A stretch of 64,000 bases of DNA from Moellerella wisconsensis ATCC 35017 (GCF_001294465.1 NZ_LGAA01000002.1:1-64000); one strand, 5' to 3'. Numbered from the stretch's first letter, positions 42,582-53,312 are shown. Program-made: numbers and translations. Notes: generated by a model not told the origin, from the letters alone.

Positions 42582-43676
42582 TCAGTCACGTTTAGGGGCA
42601 GCCGCCCAAATACGCTGTACATGCACAGTCACTTCTTCACGATCATGATATAATTGCTTGGCTTGAATACGGGAATTAATACCGTTTTCTTTCAGCTGAA
42701 TTTCCATCTTATTTAAGATATGGGAAACTTCTTCATAGCGTTTTTTCATCGGTAATTTAAGATTGAAAATAGCTTCACGGCACCAACCTTGAACTAACCA
42801 CTCGGTCATCAACGCCGCTACTTTTGCTGGTTTTTCAACCATATCACAGACTAACCAAGTAATGTTATTTACTAATGGCTGAAATTTGAAACCATCAAGG
42901 CGGTGATGTCTAACCTGGCCAGTATCCATTAAGCTCTGAGCCATCGGGCCATTATCTACCGCATGCACCATCATACTGCGCTTAACTAATTGATAGGTCC
43001 ATCCACCAGGACAAGCGCCTAAATCAACTGCTTTCATCCCGCTGGCCAAACGTTCTTCCCACTCATCGTGAGGAATAAAAACATGAAAGGCTTCTTCCAG
43101 TTTTAGCGTTGAACGGCTTGGCGCATCAGAAGGAAACTTCAGACGCGGTATCCCCATATAGAATGTAGAGTTATTAGTGCTGTAAGAATATCCTGTATAA
43201 CAACAACCGGGAGCTATAAAAAATACATGGATCACCGGACGTTTCAGGTTTTCTTTGGCTAATAATATTTTTTCTTGACGCAATGCATTACGCAGTGGAA
43301 CCGTAAATTTACGACAAAAATTCAATAACTCTTTACTTTCATTGGTATCTGGAACTTCAACACGAACTTCACCAGCACGCTCTATTTGCGTTTTTAGCGC
43401 AGCAACAACCGGAGTAATACGATCATCTGCTGGTAAATCTTTTAACAGATCGCCAACTACAATCATCTGACGAGCAAAAATCAACTCAGAAAATGGGATC
43501 TCTTTCGCAAGACGATCCGCATTTCCAGCTTCATAGCACTCGAACAAGACATAGCCGCTGTTCTCTTTTACTCGAGCAAAACCAAAAATTTCTTTCTGAC
43601 TTGCTTTATCTGTTATTTCTGACGCACATTCTTTTTCAAAGCCTTGGCGACAATATAATGCAATTTTATTATTCAT
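42582..43676 (-). CDS. rlmM: 23S rRNA 2'-O-ribose C2498 methyltransferase RlmM
   Basis: Methylates the 2'-OH of C2498 in 23S rRNA with S-adenosylmethionine. Seen: an N-terminal THUMP-like part, a Rossmann methyltransferase with [16 protein letters not shown] near residue 222, LVCDMVEKP near 271, and the catalytic Lys region [12 protein letters not shown] near 305. 364 residues. It overlaps ygdD by 8 bp, as part of gcvA-ygdD-rlmM. Confidence 0.95.
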   Translation of the reverse strand: MNNKIALYCRQGFEKECASEITDKASQKEIFGFARVKENSGYVLFECYEAGNADRLAKEIPFSELIFARQMIVVGDLLKDLPADDRITPVVAALKTQIERAGEVRVEVPDTNESKELLNFCRKFTVPLRNALRQEKILLAKENLKRPVIHVFFIAPGCCYTGYSYSTNNSTFYMGIPRLKFPSDAPSRSTLKLEEAFHVFIPHDEWEERLASGMKAVDLGACPGGWTYQLVKRSMMVHAVDNGPMAQSLMDTGQVRHHRLDGFKFQPLVNNITWLVCDMVEKPAKVAALMTEWLVQGWCREAIFNLKLPMKKRYEEVSHILNKMEIQLKENGINSRIQAKQLYHDREEVTVHVQRIWAAAPKRD

Positions 43677-44064
43677 GGCGTAACGCCGATTTCCTTAGAC
43701 GCGTAGCGCCGATAACCACTAACAGCCAGCCGATCAGAAAGCAAACTCCACCAATCGGCGTAAAATACGCGAAGTATTTTACCTGCAATAAGGCCATACA
43801 ATAAAGGCTACCACTGAAAAGGAGAATACCTATAGCGAAAAATATCCCGCACCAGTAAAACCAAAGCACAACTTTACGGATTAAAATGGCGCCAAGGGCC
43901 ATTAGAGCAGCAGTATGCATCATCTGATAACGCAAACCTGTATCAATCCACTCCATTTGATGGGAGCTCATGACTGGCGACAATAAATGCGAACCTACCG
44001 CACCGAATGCCACACAAAAAAAACCACTGATCCCAGCAAAAATTAGCATCAAACGACTATTCAC
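43669..44064 (-). CDS. ygdD: DUF423 inner-membrane protein YgdD
   Basis: Function unknown. 131 residues with four hydrophobic segments, typical of DUF423; family motifs FGAVGSHLL near residue 22 and [12 protein letters not shown] near 47 are visible. Between gcvA and rlmM, as in E. coli. The ATG is 35 bp after the gcvA stop. Confidence 0.92.
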   Translation of the reverse strand: MNSRLMLIFAGISGFFCVAFGAVGSHLLSPVMSSHQMEWIDTGLRYQMMHTAALMALGAILIRKVVLWFYWCGIFFAIGILLFSGSLYCMALLQVKYFAYFTPIGGVCFLIGWLLVVIGATRLRKSALRHE

Positions 44065-44098
44065 AGTAATACCCTTTATTTCTGTTTTATCTTTTTAA

Positions 44099-45043
44099 TT
44101 ACTGCCCAGGTAGTGTAGTTTCTTGATCGCCGGTGATAAAGCCTAATTTTTCTTGTTCGCTAGCAGCCTGAGCGAGGATCCATTGCCTAAATGCCGCAAT
44201 TTTTCCCAGTTCCGCCTGATTTTCCTGACAAACAAGATAAAAAGCATTTTTACTAACGAGTACTTCACTGAAAGGACATACCAATCGACCCGAATCTATT
44301 TCATTTTTAGCCATCACATTATTGGTCAACGCGATTCCTTGCCCATGAACCGCCGCCTGTATCACCATTGCACTATGACTAAATATTGGTCCCTGCTGTA
44401 CATTCACAATATTCTGCAACTCCAGCATACGAGTATAGGCTTGCCAATCTCTACGCGAAGAGTCGTGCAATAATGTATGGAATGCGAGATCTCCCGGCTG
44501 TTTTAGCGGGTGATCTCCAGTTAATAATGATGGCGAACATACTGGCATTAAAAACTCAGCATATAGGCGATCTGTCCTTAAACCTGGCCAATTCCCACGA
44601 CCATAAAATATTGCAACATCAACATCATCAGACAGTTTATCTTCTTCACGATCTACCGCCTGAATGCGCACATCGATTCCAGGATAAGCTTGGTTAAATC
44701 CCGATAATCGAGGAACTAACCATTGGATAGCAAAGCTAGGCGACAAACTTACTGTCAATGCACCTTTTGCGCTACGGGCGAGTAATTTTCGGGTCGCTTC
44801 ATTTATAGAAGAGAAAATTTCTTTAATATCAAGATAATAACTTTGCCCTTCTTCCGTCAGTAACAATGAGCGATTACGGCGGCGAAACAATTTAAGCCCT
44901 AAAAAATCCTCTAAACTTTTCATTTGATGACTCACTGCTGCTTGAGTAACAAACAGCTCCTCTGCCGCTTTAGTAAAACTTAAATGACGGGCAGCAGCGT
45001 CAAATACTCGCAATGCATTAAGGGGAGGTAATCGTTTAGACAT
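44099..45043 (-). CDS. gcvA: LysR-type regulator GcvA
   Basis: Controls the glycine cleavage operon (repressor with GcvR, activator with glycine) and activates the divergent gcvB RNA. Seen: N-terminal winged helix (LPPLNALRVFDAAARHLSFTKAAEELFVTQ), then the periplasmic-binding-protein-like effector domain with VRIQAVDREEDKL. The conserved start MSKRLPPL is at 45043; a TTG-initiated extension to 45064 is unlikely. 314 residues against 305 in E. coli, with a slightly longer C-terminus. Confidence 0.95.
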   Translation of the reverse strand: MSKRLPPLNALRVFDAAARHLSFTKAAEELFVTQAAVSHQMKSLEDFLGLKLFRRRNRSLLLTEEGQSYYLDIKEIFSSINEATRKLLARSAKGALTVSLSPSFAIQWLVPRLSGFNQAYPGIDVRIQAVDREEDKLSDDVDVAIFYGRGNWPGLRTDRLYAEFLMPVCSPSLLTGDHPLKQPGDLAFHTLLHDSSRRDWQAYTRMLELQNIVNVQQGPIFSHSAMVIQAAVHGQGIALTNNVMAKNEIDSGRLVCPFSEVLVSKNAFYLVCQENQAELGKIAAFRQWILAQAASEQEKLGFITGDQETTLPGQ

Positions 45044-45109
45044 AATCGCTTCTATTCCGGCCAATTAGATACATTAGTTTTTTTTATCCGAAGCATTATA
45101 ATTTGTCCA

Positions 45110-45138
45110 TTGAGGATATACCAGTAAATACCTATAGT
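45110..45138 (+). promoter_or_regulatory. gcvB promoter
   Basis: -35 TTGAGG (45110-45115), 17-bp spacer, -10 TATAGT (45133-45138), then 6 nt to the predicted first base of GcvB at 45145. The gcvA-gcvB gap of about 100 bp should hold the GcvA binding sites. Confidence 0.8.
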
Positions 45139-45144
45139 ATGCGC

Positions 45145-45343
45145 ACTTCCTAAGCCGGAACGAAAAGTTTCAAAGTTTTGCTACTTTGGAGCTTTTGGCT
45201 TTGTGGTTGTGATGTTGTGTTTGCAAGTTGTCTAGTAATACTAGACTTTGTAGCTATGCTACTGTTTTTTTTCACTTCCTGTACATTTACCCTGTCTGTC
45301 CATAGTGATTTTTTAATACACCGCTTCGGCGGTGTTTTTTTTT
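45145..45343 (+). ncRNA. gcvB: GcvB small RNA
   Basis: Hfq-dependent RNA that represses many amino-acid and peptide transporter mRNAs. Seen: the GcvB 5' end ACTTCCTAAGCCGGAACGAA, the GU-rich R1 seed (about 45201-45224), an internal hairpin GTAGC-tat-GCTAC (45250-45262) followed by T8, the conserved block from CACTTCCTGTACATTTACCC (45273 on) through the CATAGTGATT at 45301-45310, and a terminator ACACCGC-TTCG-GCGGTGT (45318-45335) with a UUCG loop and T9. About 199 nt, similar to E. coli. Divergent from gcvA. Confidence 0.96.
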
Positions 45344-45693
45344 AGCTAAATAAAACTCAAATAACTTACGACAATTAACTAAAAAACCACGATAAATGAA
45401 TAGAATAACGTAATATCTTATCTTCAGGTAAATGTTATGAATTGAGATCTATTCATCCCTGCCTAAATAATCCAATTTGATATTCTATAAACCGCTTATT
45501 CTATAACTATAGGAAATTGGATGAATTTATTGCAAAATGATCAAATATGACTAAATTTTTTGTTTCTATTTTACTAATAGTACCAATAAACATGTCTAAG
45601 TGTAACAATATCTTTCCCTGCTAAACAGGTTACAATTGAAACAAAACCACTAATTTAGTCAAAAAGAATCATCTTAGTTATTAATGAGGCGCA
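45344..45693. other. gcvB-csdA intergenic region
   Basis: 350 bp without a gene. In E. coli the small lipoprotein gene ygdI lies here; no trace of it is visible. AT-rich, and presumably holding the csdA promoter, which I cannot identify. A short direct repeat TTCTATAA occurs near 45483 and 45499. Confidence 0.45.
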
Positions 45694-46899
45694 ATGAGTA
45701 CTTTCTCTGCTATTAATTTTAGAAGCCATTTTCCGGCATTAAACAGCCCAACCGTCTTTCTAGACAGTGCAGCGACCGCATTGAAGCCTCTTGCCATGAT
45801 AGAAGCGACTGATCACTATTATAGGCACGCCAGTAGTTCGGTTCATCGTGGTCAATCAAAAGTGGCATTACAGACCACTCAAAATTATGAATTAGCACGC
45901 CAGCAGGTTGCCCGATTAATAAACTCAGTTGATGCGAAAAGCATTATTTGGACACGAGGAACAACTGAGTCAATCAATTTTGTTGCCCAAAGTTATTTTA
46001 GAGAACAACTACAACCCGGCGATGAAATTATTGTCAGCGAGCAAGAACACCATTCAAATTTGATCCCTTGGCTGATGCTAGCGCAGCAAACCGGCGCAAC
46101 AGTAATCAAATGGCCAATTAATCAAAATTATCATATTAGCCTTGATAGCCTAAAGCCCCTATTAAATCAGCGTACTCGGGTCGTCGCAGTGAGCCAAATG
46201 TCGAATGTAACAGGCCATCAGCCAGATCTCATAGCGATTCGTCAACTGACTCGAGAAGTAGGGGCTAAAATGGTGGTTGATGGCGCCCAAGGGATAGCTC
46301 ACCATTCAATTGATGTTACAGCACTAGACATTGATTTTTATGCTTTTTCTGCACATAAATTGTATGGACCGACCGGATTAGGAGTGTGTTATATTAAACC
46401 ACAATTAGCCGCTCAAATGTCACCTTGGCATGGTGGCGGCAAAATGCTAATTGAAACTGATTTTTCTAATTTTGTTGCAGCAGAAATCCCTCATTGTTTT
46501 GAAGCTGGTACGCCAAATATTGCGGGTGTTCTGGCTTTCTCTGCTACTTTAGCGTGGCTTGAAACTATTCATCGATCAGATGCTGCATTGCATGCTAATT
46601 CATTAATCGATTATGCCGAACAGCAATTGCAGCAGCTGCCCGGTTTTATTAGCTATCGTTGTTCACACTCTCCGCTACTATCATTTAATTTTGCCGATAT
46701 TCATCCTAGCGATTTAGCCATTTTACTGGCGGAGCAAAATATCGCATTACGCCATGGACAACATTGTGCTCAACCATTAATGGATGCAATGGGAATAAAT
46801 AGCTGCTTACGTATCTCTGTTATGCCTTATAATAATCAACAAGATATTATTCGATTTATCTCAGAGCTAAAATCAGCGCTATCATTATTAAATGAATAG
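45694..46899 (+). CDS. csdA: Cysteine desulfurase CsdA
   Basis: PLP enzyme that takes sulfur from cysteine and passes it to CsdE, and then to TcdA or other acceptors. Seen: class V aminotransferase fold, the PLP lysine in DFYAFSAHKLYGPTGLG, SEQEHHSNLIPW, and the SufS/CsdA-type active-site loop with Cys in LRHGQHCAQPLMD. 401 residues. GAGGCG precedes the ATG. Operon with csdE. Confidence 0.95.
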   Translation: MSTFSAINFRSHFPALNSPTVFLDSAATALKPLAMIEATDHYYRHASSSVHRGQSKVALQTTQNYELARQQVARLINSVDAKSIIWTRGTTESINFVAQSYFREQLQPGDEIIVSEQEHHSNLIPWLMLAQQTGATVIKWPINQNYHISLDSLKPLLNQRTRVVAVSQMSNVTGHQPDLIAIRQLTREVGAKMVVDGAQGIAHHSIDVTALDIDFYAFSAHKLYGPTGLGVCYIKPQLAAQMSPWHGGGKMLIETDFSNFVAAEIPHCFEAGTPNIAGVLAFSATLAWLETIHRSDAALHANSLIDYAEQQLQQLPGFISYRCSHSPLLSFNFADIHPSDLAILLAEQNIALRHGQHCAQPLMDAMGINSCLRISVMPYNNQQDIIRFISELKSALSLLNE

Positions 46900-46932
46900 T
46901 ATAATTAATTATAAGAATCAAGGAGCTAAACT

Positions 46933-47376
46933 ATGCCCTCGTTGACAGCAACTCACCCATTTGGCTCAGAGATAACATTTGAAGATCTGCGTTGTGACTT
47001 ACAAGCGCAATCTGCATGGGAAGACAAATATCGTTTATTAATCAAATTAGCCCGTAAATTACCTGTATTAGACGAAGTCACTCGCCAGCAAGCGCAAGAA
47101 GTTAAAGGTTGTGAAAATCGAGTTTGGCTTGGCTATCAACTAAATCAAAACGGAACGTTACACTTTTTTGGTGATAGCGAAGGAAGAATTGTCAAAGGAT
47201 TACTGGCTATATTACTGACAGCGATAGAAAACCAAACGCCACAGAAAATTTTATCAATTGATTTCTCTGAGTTTTTTCAAGCCACTGGATTATCAGGGCA
47301 ACTGAGCGATTCACGTTTAAATGGGATCCAAGCACTAATTCAATATATCCAAAAAATCGCCCAAGAAAATCAATAA
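46933..47376 (+). CDS. csdE: Sulfur acceptor protein CsdE
   Basis: Accepts sulfane sulfur from CsdA on a conserved cysteine and increases its activity. Seen: SufE-like fold with the acceptor Cys in VKGCENRVWLG near residue 58, followed by GDSEGRIVKGLLAILL. 147 residues. AAGGAG lies upstream. It lies 33 bp after csdA. A hairpin follows. Confidence 0.95.
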   Translation: MPSLTATHPFGSEITFEDLRCDLQAQSAWEDKYRLLIKLARKLPVLDEVTRQQAQEVKGCENRVWLGYQLNQNGTLHFFGDSEGRIVKGLLAILLTAIENQTPQKILSIDFSEFFQATGLSGQLSDSRLNGIQALIQYIQKIAQENQ

Positions 47377-47430
47377 CAGCACAAATTAACTCTCACCGGC
47401 TATTTGGATTTCTCATTACTCAACGAAAGT

Positions 47431-47472
47431 GATAGGCGCATATATTCTGCGCCTATCTATCATTTTATTTTT
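47431..47472 (+). terminator. Terminator after csdE
   Basis: The stem GATAGGCGC / GCGCCTATC (47431-47439 and 47449-47457) is followed by TATCATTTTATTTTTT. The U-rich run begins a few bases away from the stem, so efficiency is uncertain. Convergent tcdA ends at 47465. Confidence 0.65.
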
Positions 47473-48280
47473 TCAAGCGATTACGTTCAGCTCTAGCCAG
47501 CATTTTTTTCAGGGCATGCGAAACGGCGATAAAACCAAAACTGGCGGTTACCATTGTTGCAGCGCCAAAGCCTGAAGCACAATCCATCCGTTTAGAGCCA
47601 TCTGCGGTACTTTTTGCTGCGCATACAGAGCCGTCACGTTGAGGATAAACTAATTGTTCTGTCGAAAAGACACAATCAATCCCCAATTTACCCTTACCAT
47701 TTTTAACCACATTAAAATCTGATTTTAAACGTTCACGTAATTTCGCCGCTAAAGGGTCTTGGATGGTTTTAGCTAAATCAGTCACTTTAATTTGTGTCGG
47801 ATCAATCTGTCCCCCTGCGCCCCCCGTGGTTATTACTGGAATTTTATAGCGGCGGCAATAAGCTAATAATGCCGCTTTTGGTCTAACACTATCAATAGCA
47901 TCAATCACATAGTCGAATCCTACCGATAATAATTCCGCCGCATTATCCGCAGTAATAAAATCATCGACAACGGTAACCCGACACTCAGGGTTTATCGCTA
48001 AAATACGCTGTTTCATTACTTCAACTTTGGGCTGACCAATAGTTGACTTCAATGCGTGTAATTGCCGGTTAGTATTTGTCACGCATACATCATCCATATC
48101 GATAAGAGTAATAGCACCAATACCAGTGCGAGCAAGTGCCTCTGCTGCCCATGAACCAACGCCACCAATACCAATGACACAGATATGTGATTGAGCAAAA
48201 AGTGATAGTGCGAATTGGCCGTACAATCGCCCCGTCCCCGCAAAGCGCTGCATCCATGCATCAGAAAGAGAATTTTGCAT
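47465..48280 (-). CDS. tcdA: tRNA threonylcarbamoyladenosine dehydratase TcdA (CsdL)
   Basis: Converts t6A37 to cyclic ct6A37 in ANN-decoding tRNAs using ATP; sulfur comes through CsdA-CsdE. Seen: E1-like/ThiF fold with ICVIGIGGVGSWAAEALARTGIG near residues 33-55, DMDDVCVTNTNRQ, and VIDAIDSVRPKAAL. 271 residues, and a hydrophobic C-terminal stretch as in E. coli. The csdA-csdE neighbourhood supports the role. Confidence 0.95.
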   Translation of the reverse strand: MQNSLSDAWMQRFAGTGRLYGQFALSLFAQSHICVIGIGGVGSWAAEALARTGIGAITLIDMDDVCVTNTNRQLHALKSTIGQPKVEVMKQRILAINPECRVTVVDDFITADNAAELLSVGFDYVIDAIDSVRPKAALLAYCRRYKIPVITTGGAGGQIDPTQIKVTDLAKTIQDPLAAKLRERLKSDFNVVKNGKGKLGIDCVFSTEQLVYPQRDGSVCAAKSTADGSKRMDCASGFGAATMVTASFGFIAVSHALKKMLARAERNRLKK

Positions 48281-48310
48281 CGAAAAATAATACCTTAATT
48301 ATCGCTATAA

Positions 48311-49396
48311 CTATTTAATCGCTAACGGACTTTTTTTCAGTACCCAAACGCGACCATAGTGATTATAAAAACCCGCCATTCTGCCTGCATCATGGCCTGT
48401 ACCGTGATAAATATCAAAATGATGGCCTTTAATCGCGCCACCAACATCCAATGCAACCATCATACGCATTTCATAACGACCCGTAAATTTGCCGTTATTA
48501 TCCAATATTGGAATTTCTGCCAGTAACGTTGTGCCCGCCGGGATCAGCGTTTTATCTGCAGCAACCGAGGCTTTAGCAATTAATGGTACCGCGCTTGCGC
48601 CTCTTACAGGCACAAAGGCTTCTGGTTTAAAGAAAACAAACGAACTATTTTGTTCCAATAACTGGCGAACTTCTTCTTCACTATGAGATTCAGTCCAATC
48701 TCTTATCGCTTGTAGTGACATTTTAGCTAATGGTACTTCACCGTTATCCACTAAAACTTTACCGATACTTTTATACGCGTGACCATTTTTACCCGCATAG
48801 CCATAAAAACTTAACGGGCTACCATCACCATAATTAACATAGCCACTCCCCTGCACTTCCATCATAAAATTATCTACGGCTGAGTTACTGTAGGCTAAAA
48901 TTAATCTATCGCTCAATGCACCGTTATAAATTTCGGCGCGACTTGGTAAACGCTTTTTACCTTTTGCTGGCATACCATACAGCGGATAACGGAACTCACC
49001 TTGCTTTACTCTGCGTGCTTCGATAACTGGAGTATAGTAACCAGTGAACTGTACATTTCCATAATTATCAACACCTTCCATTTGAAAGGCTGATAAATTG
49101 AAATTCGCTAATTGAGCAGGATCGCCACCTGCTTGTAGCCAATTTTCAATCGCGTGGTAAGTATCATTGTTATTACGGAATAATCTTGGCGACATTTGTT
49201 CAATCATGCTGACCTGCTGATTAAAATCAGCCGCATTAATCGGTCGCCCTTGAACATTCAGTTGATTGACTTGCTGTAAATCTTTCGTTAGCTTGCCATC
49301 TTTATATTGTTGACCTTTATCCGTGGGATGAGACTGGCATCCTGCAAGTAAAGATAGAAACACGCCAGAAACTAACCATTTTTGCCAGCAATTCAT
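48311..49396 (-). CDS. mltA: Membrane-bound lytic murein transglycosylase A
   Basis: Outer-membrane lipoprotein that cuts peptidoglycan glycan strands, leaving 1,6-anhydro ends. Seen: lipobox LLAGC (acylated Cys20), the MltA domain (QFTGYYTPVIEARR near residue 120), and the C-terminal 3D domain with the catalytic Asp in MVALDVGGAIKGHHFDIYHGTG. 361 residues. Downstream of the tRNA-Met cluster in opposite orientation. Confidence 0.95.
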   Translation of the reverse strand: MNCWQKWLVSGVFLSLLAGCQSHPTDKGQQYKDGKLTKDLQQVNQLNVQGRPINAADFNQQVSMIEQMSPRLFRNNNDTYHAIENWLQAGGDPAQLANFNLSAFQMEGVDNYGNVQFTGYYTPVIEARRVKQGEFRYPLYGMPAKGKKRLPSRAEIYNGALSDRLILAYSNSAVDNFMMEVQGSGYVNYGDGSPLSFYGYAGKNGHAYKSIGKVLVDNGEVPLAKMSLQAIRDWTESHSEEEVRQLLEQNSSFVFFKPEAFVPVRGASAVPLIAKASVAADKTLIPAGTTLLAEIPILDNNGKFTGRYEMRMMVALDVGGAIKGHHFDIYHGTGHDAGRMAGFYNHYGRVWVLKKSPLAIK

Positions 49397-49578
49397 GTGA
49401 AATTATCTCCGTATTAACGATGTCGCGCACAATAGCAAACCGCCAAGCATAAAGAAATCAGTAAAATACTCGGCAACAATAATTGTTAAGTCGAGGGTTA
49501 CAATTGAATAAAAAAAACGCGTAAAGTGTGTTTTTTGTGCTAATTACGTAAAAAAATCAAAAAAATGAACGAAAAAAC

Positions 49579-49606
49579 TTGCATCAGATCTCATCCTGAG
49601 TATAGT
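49579..49606 (+). promoter_or_regulatory. Promoter of the initiator tRNA cluster
   Basis: -35 TTGCAT (49579-49584), a 16-bp spacer, -10 TATAGT (49601-49606), then a GC-rich discriminator GCCCGC, as in stringently controlled stable-RNA promoters. The first tRNA begins 13 bp downstream. Confidence 0.75.
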
Positions 49607-49619
49607 GCCCGCTATCAGT

Positions 49620-49696
<77 letters not shown>

Positions 49697-49792
49697 ATAT
49701 TGTGTATCAATATATTCAGTGCTAAAATTCAATTGAATAGAAACACAATAAAGAGAAATACCGTAATATGCTAAAGTAATTAATAGATCAGT

Positions 49793-49869
<77 letters not shown>

Positions 49870-49950
49870 ATATATTAATACGATAGATAACAGCACGGTA
49901 GATAAAACTGAAGCAGTAAAGCAATAAATAGAGTAAAATAATATTTCAGG

Positions 49951-50027
<77 letters not shown>

Positions 50028-50062
50028 CATTGCCAAAAATATTATTAGTTATTATTATCAGT

Positions 50063-50139
<77 letters not shown>

Positions 50140-50435
50140 ATTTTGTAAGTCAATTTTCCCTTCTTAATATATTTTCAATTAGAATAATTCCAAATAATTC
50201 CCTTAAAAAATACAGTTTCTAGCTTATTCAAATAATGTTTTTCACGATGGATAAGAATATGCTAACTATTAATCATGTAATAATTATAATACAAAAAGTT
50301 ACATAGAATTTGCCATCGCGTGATAGCAATTCAATATATATAAATTAAACGATAAGATTACCATCCGTGGCAAAATAGCATAAACCAATATTATCTAAGC
50401 TTATTATCACCACTGATTTAAACAGTAAGCTTCAA
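50140..50435. other. tRNA cluster-amiC intergenic region
   Basis: 296 bp, AT-rich. I see no clear hairpin terminator for the tRNA transcript and no gene. A weak AAGCTTA/TAAGCTT inverted repeat (50397-50403 and 50426-50432) adjoins the amiC stop. Confidence 0.4.
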
Positions 50436-51686
50436 CTAGCGGCGGCGTGCGACATCGCCTCCATTACGAAAATAAGCTTTTATTCCTTGGAAAATTGATT
50501 CGGCCATCTGTTGCTGAAATTTTGCCGTTTTTAATTTTCGCTCTTCTTCTAAATTACTGATAAATGCAGTTTCAACTAAAATAGAGGGAATATCTGGTGC
50601 TTTTAATACCGCGAAACCAGCTTGATCCACTTTATTTTTATGCAATTTATTGACGCTTTTCATGCGTTTAAGTACTTCATCGCCGAATTTAAGACTATCG
50701 TTAATTGTTGCCGTTTGCAGTAAATCAAACATCGTATGATCTAAATATTTATCGCCACTTTTGCTCACACCACCAATTAAATCGGCCTCATTCTGAGTTT
50801 GAGCCAAGAAACGCGCAGTATTACTGGTCGCGCCTTTCGTCGATAAAGCAAACACCGACGAACCACGCGCAGAGCGATTAGTAAAAGCATCGGCGTGAAT
50901 AGAGACAAATAAATCTGCCTGCATTTTTCGTGCTTTAGCCACCCTGACCGTTAATGGAATAAAGATATCTTCGTTGCGAGTCATATAAGCGCGCATTGAA
51001 GGATCGTTATCAATCAATTTTTTCAAGCGACGAGCAATCTGTAAAACCACATCTTTTTCACGAGTTTTATATTTGCCGATCGCCCCAGGATCTTCACCAC
51101 CATGCCCGGGATCGATCATAATAATAATCGGTCTATCGGTTCCTGCTTTACCCGGTTTTTTCGATTCGATTGGCAAGTTTTCTTCTAAATCGCCTTTATT
51201 ATAATCTTCCAGTAATGCCAATAATGGATCGTCAGTGGTACTCACCCCCTGCCCCGGATAAAAATCCATAACTAAGCGATTTTTAAATTCAGATACCGGT
51301 GCAATAGTAAACATTTGCGGCTTAACTTTACTTTTAACTTCAAAAACTAAGCGCACCGTTTTTGGATCAAATTGCCCCACGCGCACCAATTTTAGAAAGG
51401 GATCGCGAGTTTGAATTTGGCTCGTCATCTGCTTAAGAACATTATTCAATTGTACGCCTTCCAAATCCACAACAATGCGATCAGGATTTTCTAAGGCAAA
51501 CTGACGGTATTTCAGCGGGATATTCGATTCCAGTGTCACTCGAGTATAACTTGAAGCCGGCCATATACGTACCGCAACAATATTGGCAGCAGCCGCTAAA
51601 CCGAAAGGGCTAATACTCAGCAACATAACCGCTGCTGCACCTTGTAACAGGCGACGCCTTGACGGATTGTGATCTTGGTGACTCAT
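50436..51686 (-). CDS. amiC: N-acetylmuramoyl-L-alanine amidase AmiC
   Basis: Periplasmic zinc amidase that splits septal peptidoglycan during daughter-cell separation; activated by NlpD. Seen: a twin-arginine signal (SRRRLLQG followed by a hydrophobic stretch), an AMIN domain (about 40-150) for septal targeting, and an Amidase_3 domain with zinc ligands in [13 protein letters not shown] and SIHADAF and the Glu in [10 protein letters not shown]. Two ATG codons are adjacent (51689 and 51686). About 416 residues, as in E. coli. Confidence 0.95.
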   Translation of the reverse strand: MSHQDHNPSRRRLLQGAAAVMLLSISPFGLAAAANIVAVRIWPASSYTRVTLESNIPLKYRQFALENPDRIVVDLEGVQLNNVLKQMTSQIQTRDPFLKLVRVGQFDPKTVRLVFEVKSKVKPQMFTIAPVSEFKNRLVMDFYPGQGVSTTDDPLLALLEDYNKGDLEENLPIESKKPGKAGTDRPIIIMIDPGHGGEDPGAIGKYKTREKDVVLQIARRLKKLIDNDPSMRAYMTRNEDIFIPLTVRVAKARKMQADLFVSIHADAFTNRSARGSSVFALSTKGATSNTARFLAQTQNEADLIGGVSKSGDKYLDHTMFDLLQTATINDSLKFGDEVLKRMKSVNKLHKNKVDQAGFAVLKAPDIPSILVETAFISNLEEERKLKTAKFQQQMAESIFQGIKAYFRNGGDVARRR

Positions 51687-51885
51687 CAAATAATTCCAAA
51701 CCTAGAACGGATGAAAAGGGGAAATTTATAATCAATAAGGCCAATTATAGCAGCCAGACTGCGAACTTTAACCAATCATTAGCATACTGTCATTAAGAAT
51801 ACACAATAAAATCTAGAGATGTGTAAAGGCCTATCAGAGTTATGTTACAAAACTTATCAGATCTTTTGCTTGATATTTGCCCTTA

Positions 51886-51924
51886 AAAAGAATAAAAATA
51901 CATTAATTACGAATAAAAATTCAC
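51886..51924 (+). promoter_or_regulatory. Tandem ARG boxes (ArgR operator) of argA
   Basis: Two 18-bp sites at 51886-51903 and 51907-51924 share the core GAATAAAAAT, are spaced by 3 bp, and resemble the ARG-box consensus; the second (GAATAAAAATTCA) is the better one. Paired 18-bp boxes 3 bp apart are the classic ArgR-arginine operator. A possible promoter, TTGATA (51870-51875) and TAAAAA (51893-51898) 17 bp apart, overlaps box 1. Confidence 0.8.
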
Positions 51925-51939
51925 TTTGAGAGGGTGTTT

Positions 51940-53277
51940 ATGAAAGAGCGTAGCACCGAACTGGTTGATGGATTCCGCCATTCGGTTCCCTATATAAACG
52001 CACATCGTGGTAAAACATTTATCATTATGTTAGGTGGTGAAGCCATTGCCCATGAAAATTTTGCTAATATTGTCAATGATATCGGCCTACTTCATAGCCT
52101 TGGAATACGGATTGTTGTCGTTTATGGCGCTCGACCTCAAATTGAAGGTATTCTCACAGAGAATAATTATAAAACCACTTACCATAAAAATACCCGGGTC
52201 ACGGATGCTAAAACGCTTGAATATGTGAAACAAGCTTCAGGTGCGCTACAATTAGATATCACAGCTCGCTTATCAATGAGCCTGAATAATACTCCATTAC
52301 AAGGCGCACATATTAATGTGGTCAGTGGTAATTTTGTTATTGCCCAACCTTTAGGTATTGATGACGGCATTGATTATTATCATAGTGGACGGATCCGCCG
52401 AATTGATGAAGATGCGATTAATCGTCAACTAGATAACGGCTCTATCGTACTCATTGGCCCAGTTGCGGTATCTGTAACCGGTGAAAGCTTTAATTTAACG
52501 TCTGAAGAAGTTGCCACCCAACTGGCGATCAAAATGAAGGCTGAAAAATTGATTGGCTTCTGTTCCACACAAGGAGTTATGGGCAAACACGGTAATATTT
52601 TATCCGAATTACTACCGAACGAAGCCGAAGATCTTATTCAGCAATTAGAATCTCAAGGCGATTATTATTCAGGGACTGTACGTTTTCTACGAGGTGCGGC
52701 TAAAGCCTGTCGTCGTGGCGTACGCCGTAGCCATCTACTCAGTTACCAAGAAGATGGCTCTTTAATTCAAGAATTATTTTCTCGCGATGGTATCGGTACA
52801 CAGATTGTGATGGAAAGTGCAGAGCAAATCCGCCGAGCCAATATTAATGATATCGGGGGAATTTTAGAGCTTATTCGGCCACTGGAACAACAAGGTATAT
52901 TGGTTAGGCGCTCTCGCGAGCAGCTAGAAATGGAAATAGATAAGTTTACTATTATTGAGCGAGATAACTTAGCAATCGCTTGTGCGGCACTTTATCCTTA
53001 TCCTGAGGAAGGATTGGGTGAAATGGCCTGCGTAGCAGTTCATCCCGATTATCGCAGTTCCTGCCGAGGAGAAGTCTTGTTAAATCGCATCTCCTCACAT
53101 GCCAAGCAAATAGGATTAGAAAAACTCTTTGTGTTAACTACTCGCAGTATTCATTGGTTTCAAGAACGTGGATTTAAACCCGCAGAAATAGAAATGTTGC
53201 CATTAAAAAAACAAGAACTGTATAACTATCAACGCCGTTCTAAAATTTTAATATTAGATTTACAACCAACAGAATAA
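51940..53277 (+). CDS. argA: N-acetylglutamate synthase ArgA
   Basis: First step of arginine synthesis: acetyl-CoA plus glutamate to N-acetylglutamate; feedback inhibited by arginine. Seen: an amino-acid-kinase-like regulatory domain ([23 protein letters not shown], about 30-290) and a C-terminal GNAT acetyltransferase domain ([24 protein letters not shown]). The ATG at 51940 has GAGAGG 6 nt upstream; an in-frame GTG at 51934 would leave no spacing. 445 residues. ARG boxes lie just upstream. Confidence 0.95.
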   Translation: MKERSTELVDGFRHSVPYINAHRGKTFIIMLGGEAIAHENFANIVNDIGLLHSLGIRIVVVYGARPQIEGILTENNYKTTYHKNTRVTDAKTLEYVKQASGALQLDITARLSMSLNNTPLQGAHINVVSGNFVIAQPLGIDDGIDYYHSGRIRRIDEDAINRQLDNGSIVLIGPVAVSVTGESFNLTSEEVATQLAIKMKAEKLIGFCSTQGVMGKHGNILSELLPNEAEDLIQQLESQGDYYSGTVRFLRGAAKACRRGVRRSHLLSYQEDGSLIQELFSRDGIGTQIVMESAEQIRRANINDIGGILELIRPLEQQGILVRRSREQLEMEIDKFTIIERDNLAIACAALYPYPEEGLGEMACVAVHPDYRSSCRGEVLLNRISSHAKQIGLEKLFVLTTRSIHWFQERGFKPAEIEMLPLKKQELYNYQRRSKILILDLQPTE

Positions 53278-53312
53278 TTAATCGTAAGCACATATCTACT
53301 TTATCCAGCTAT

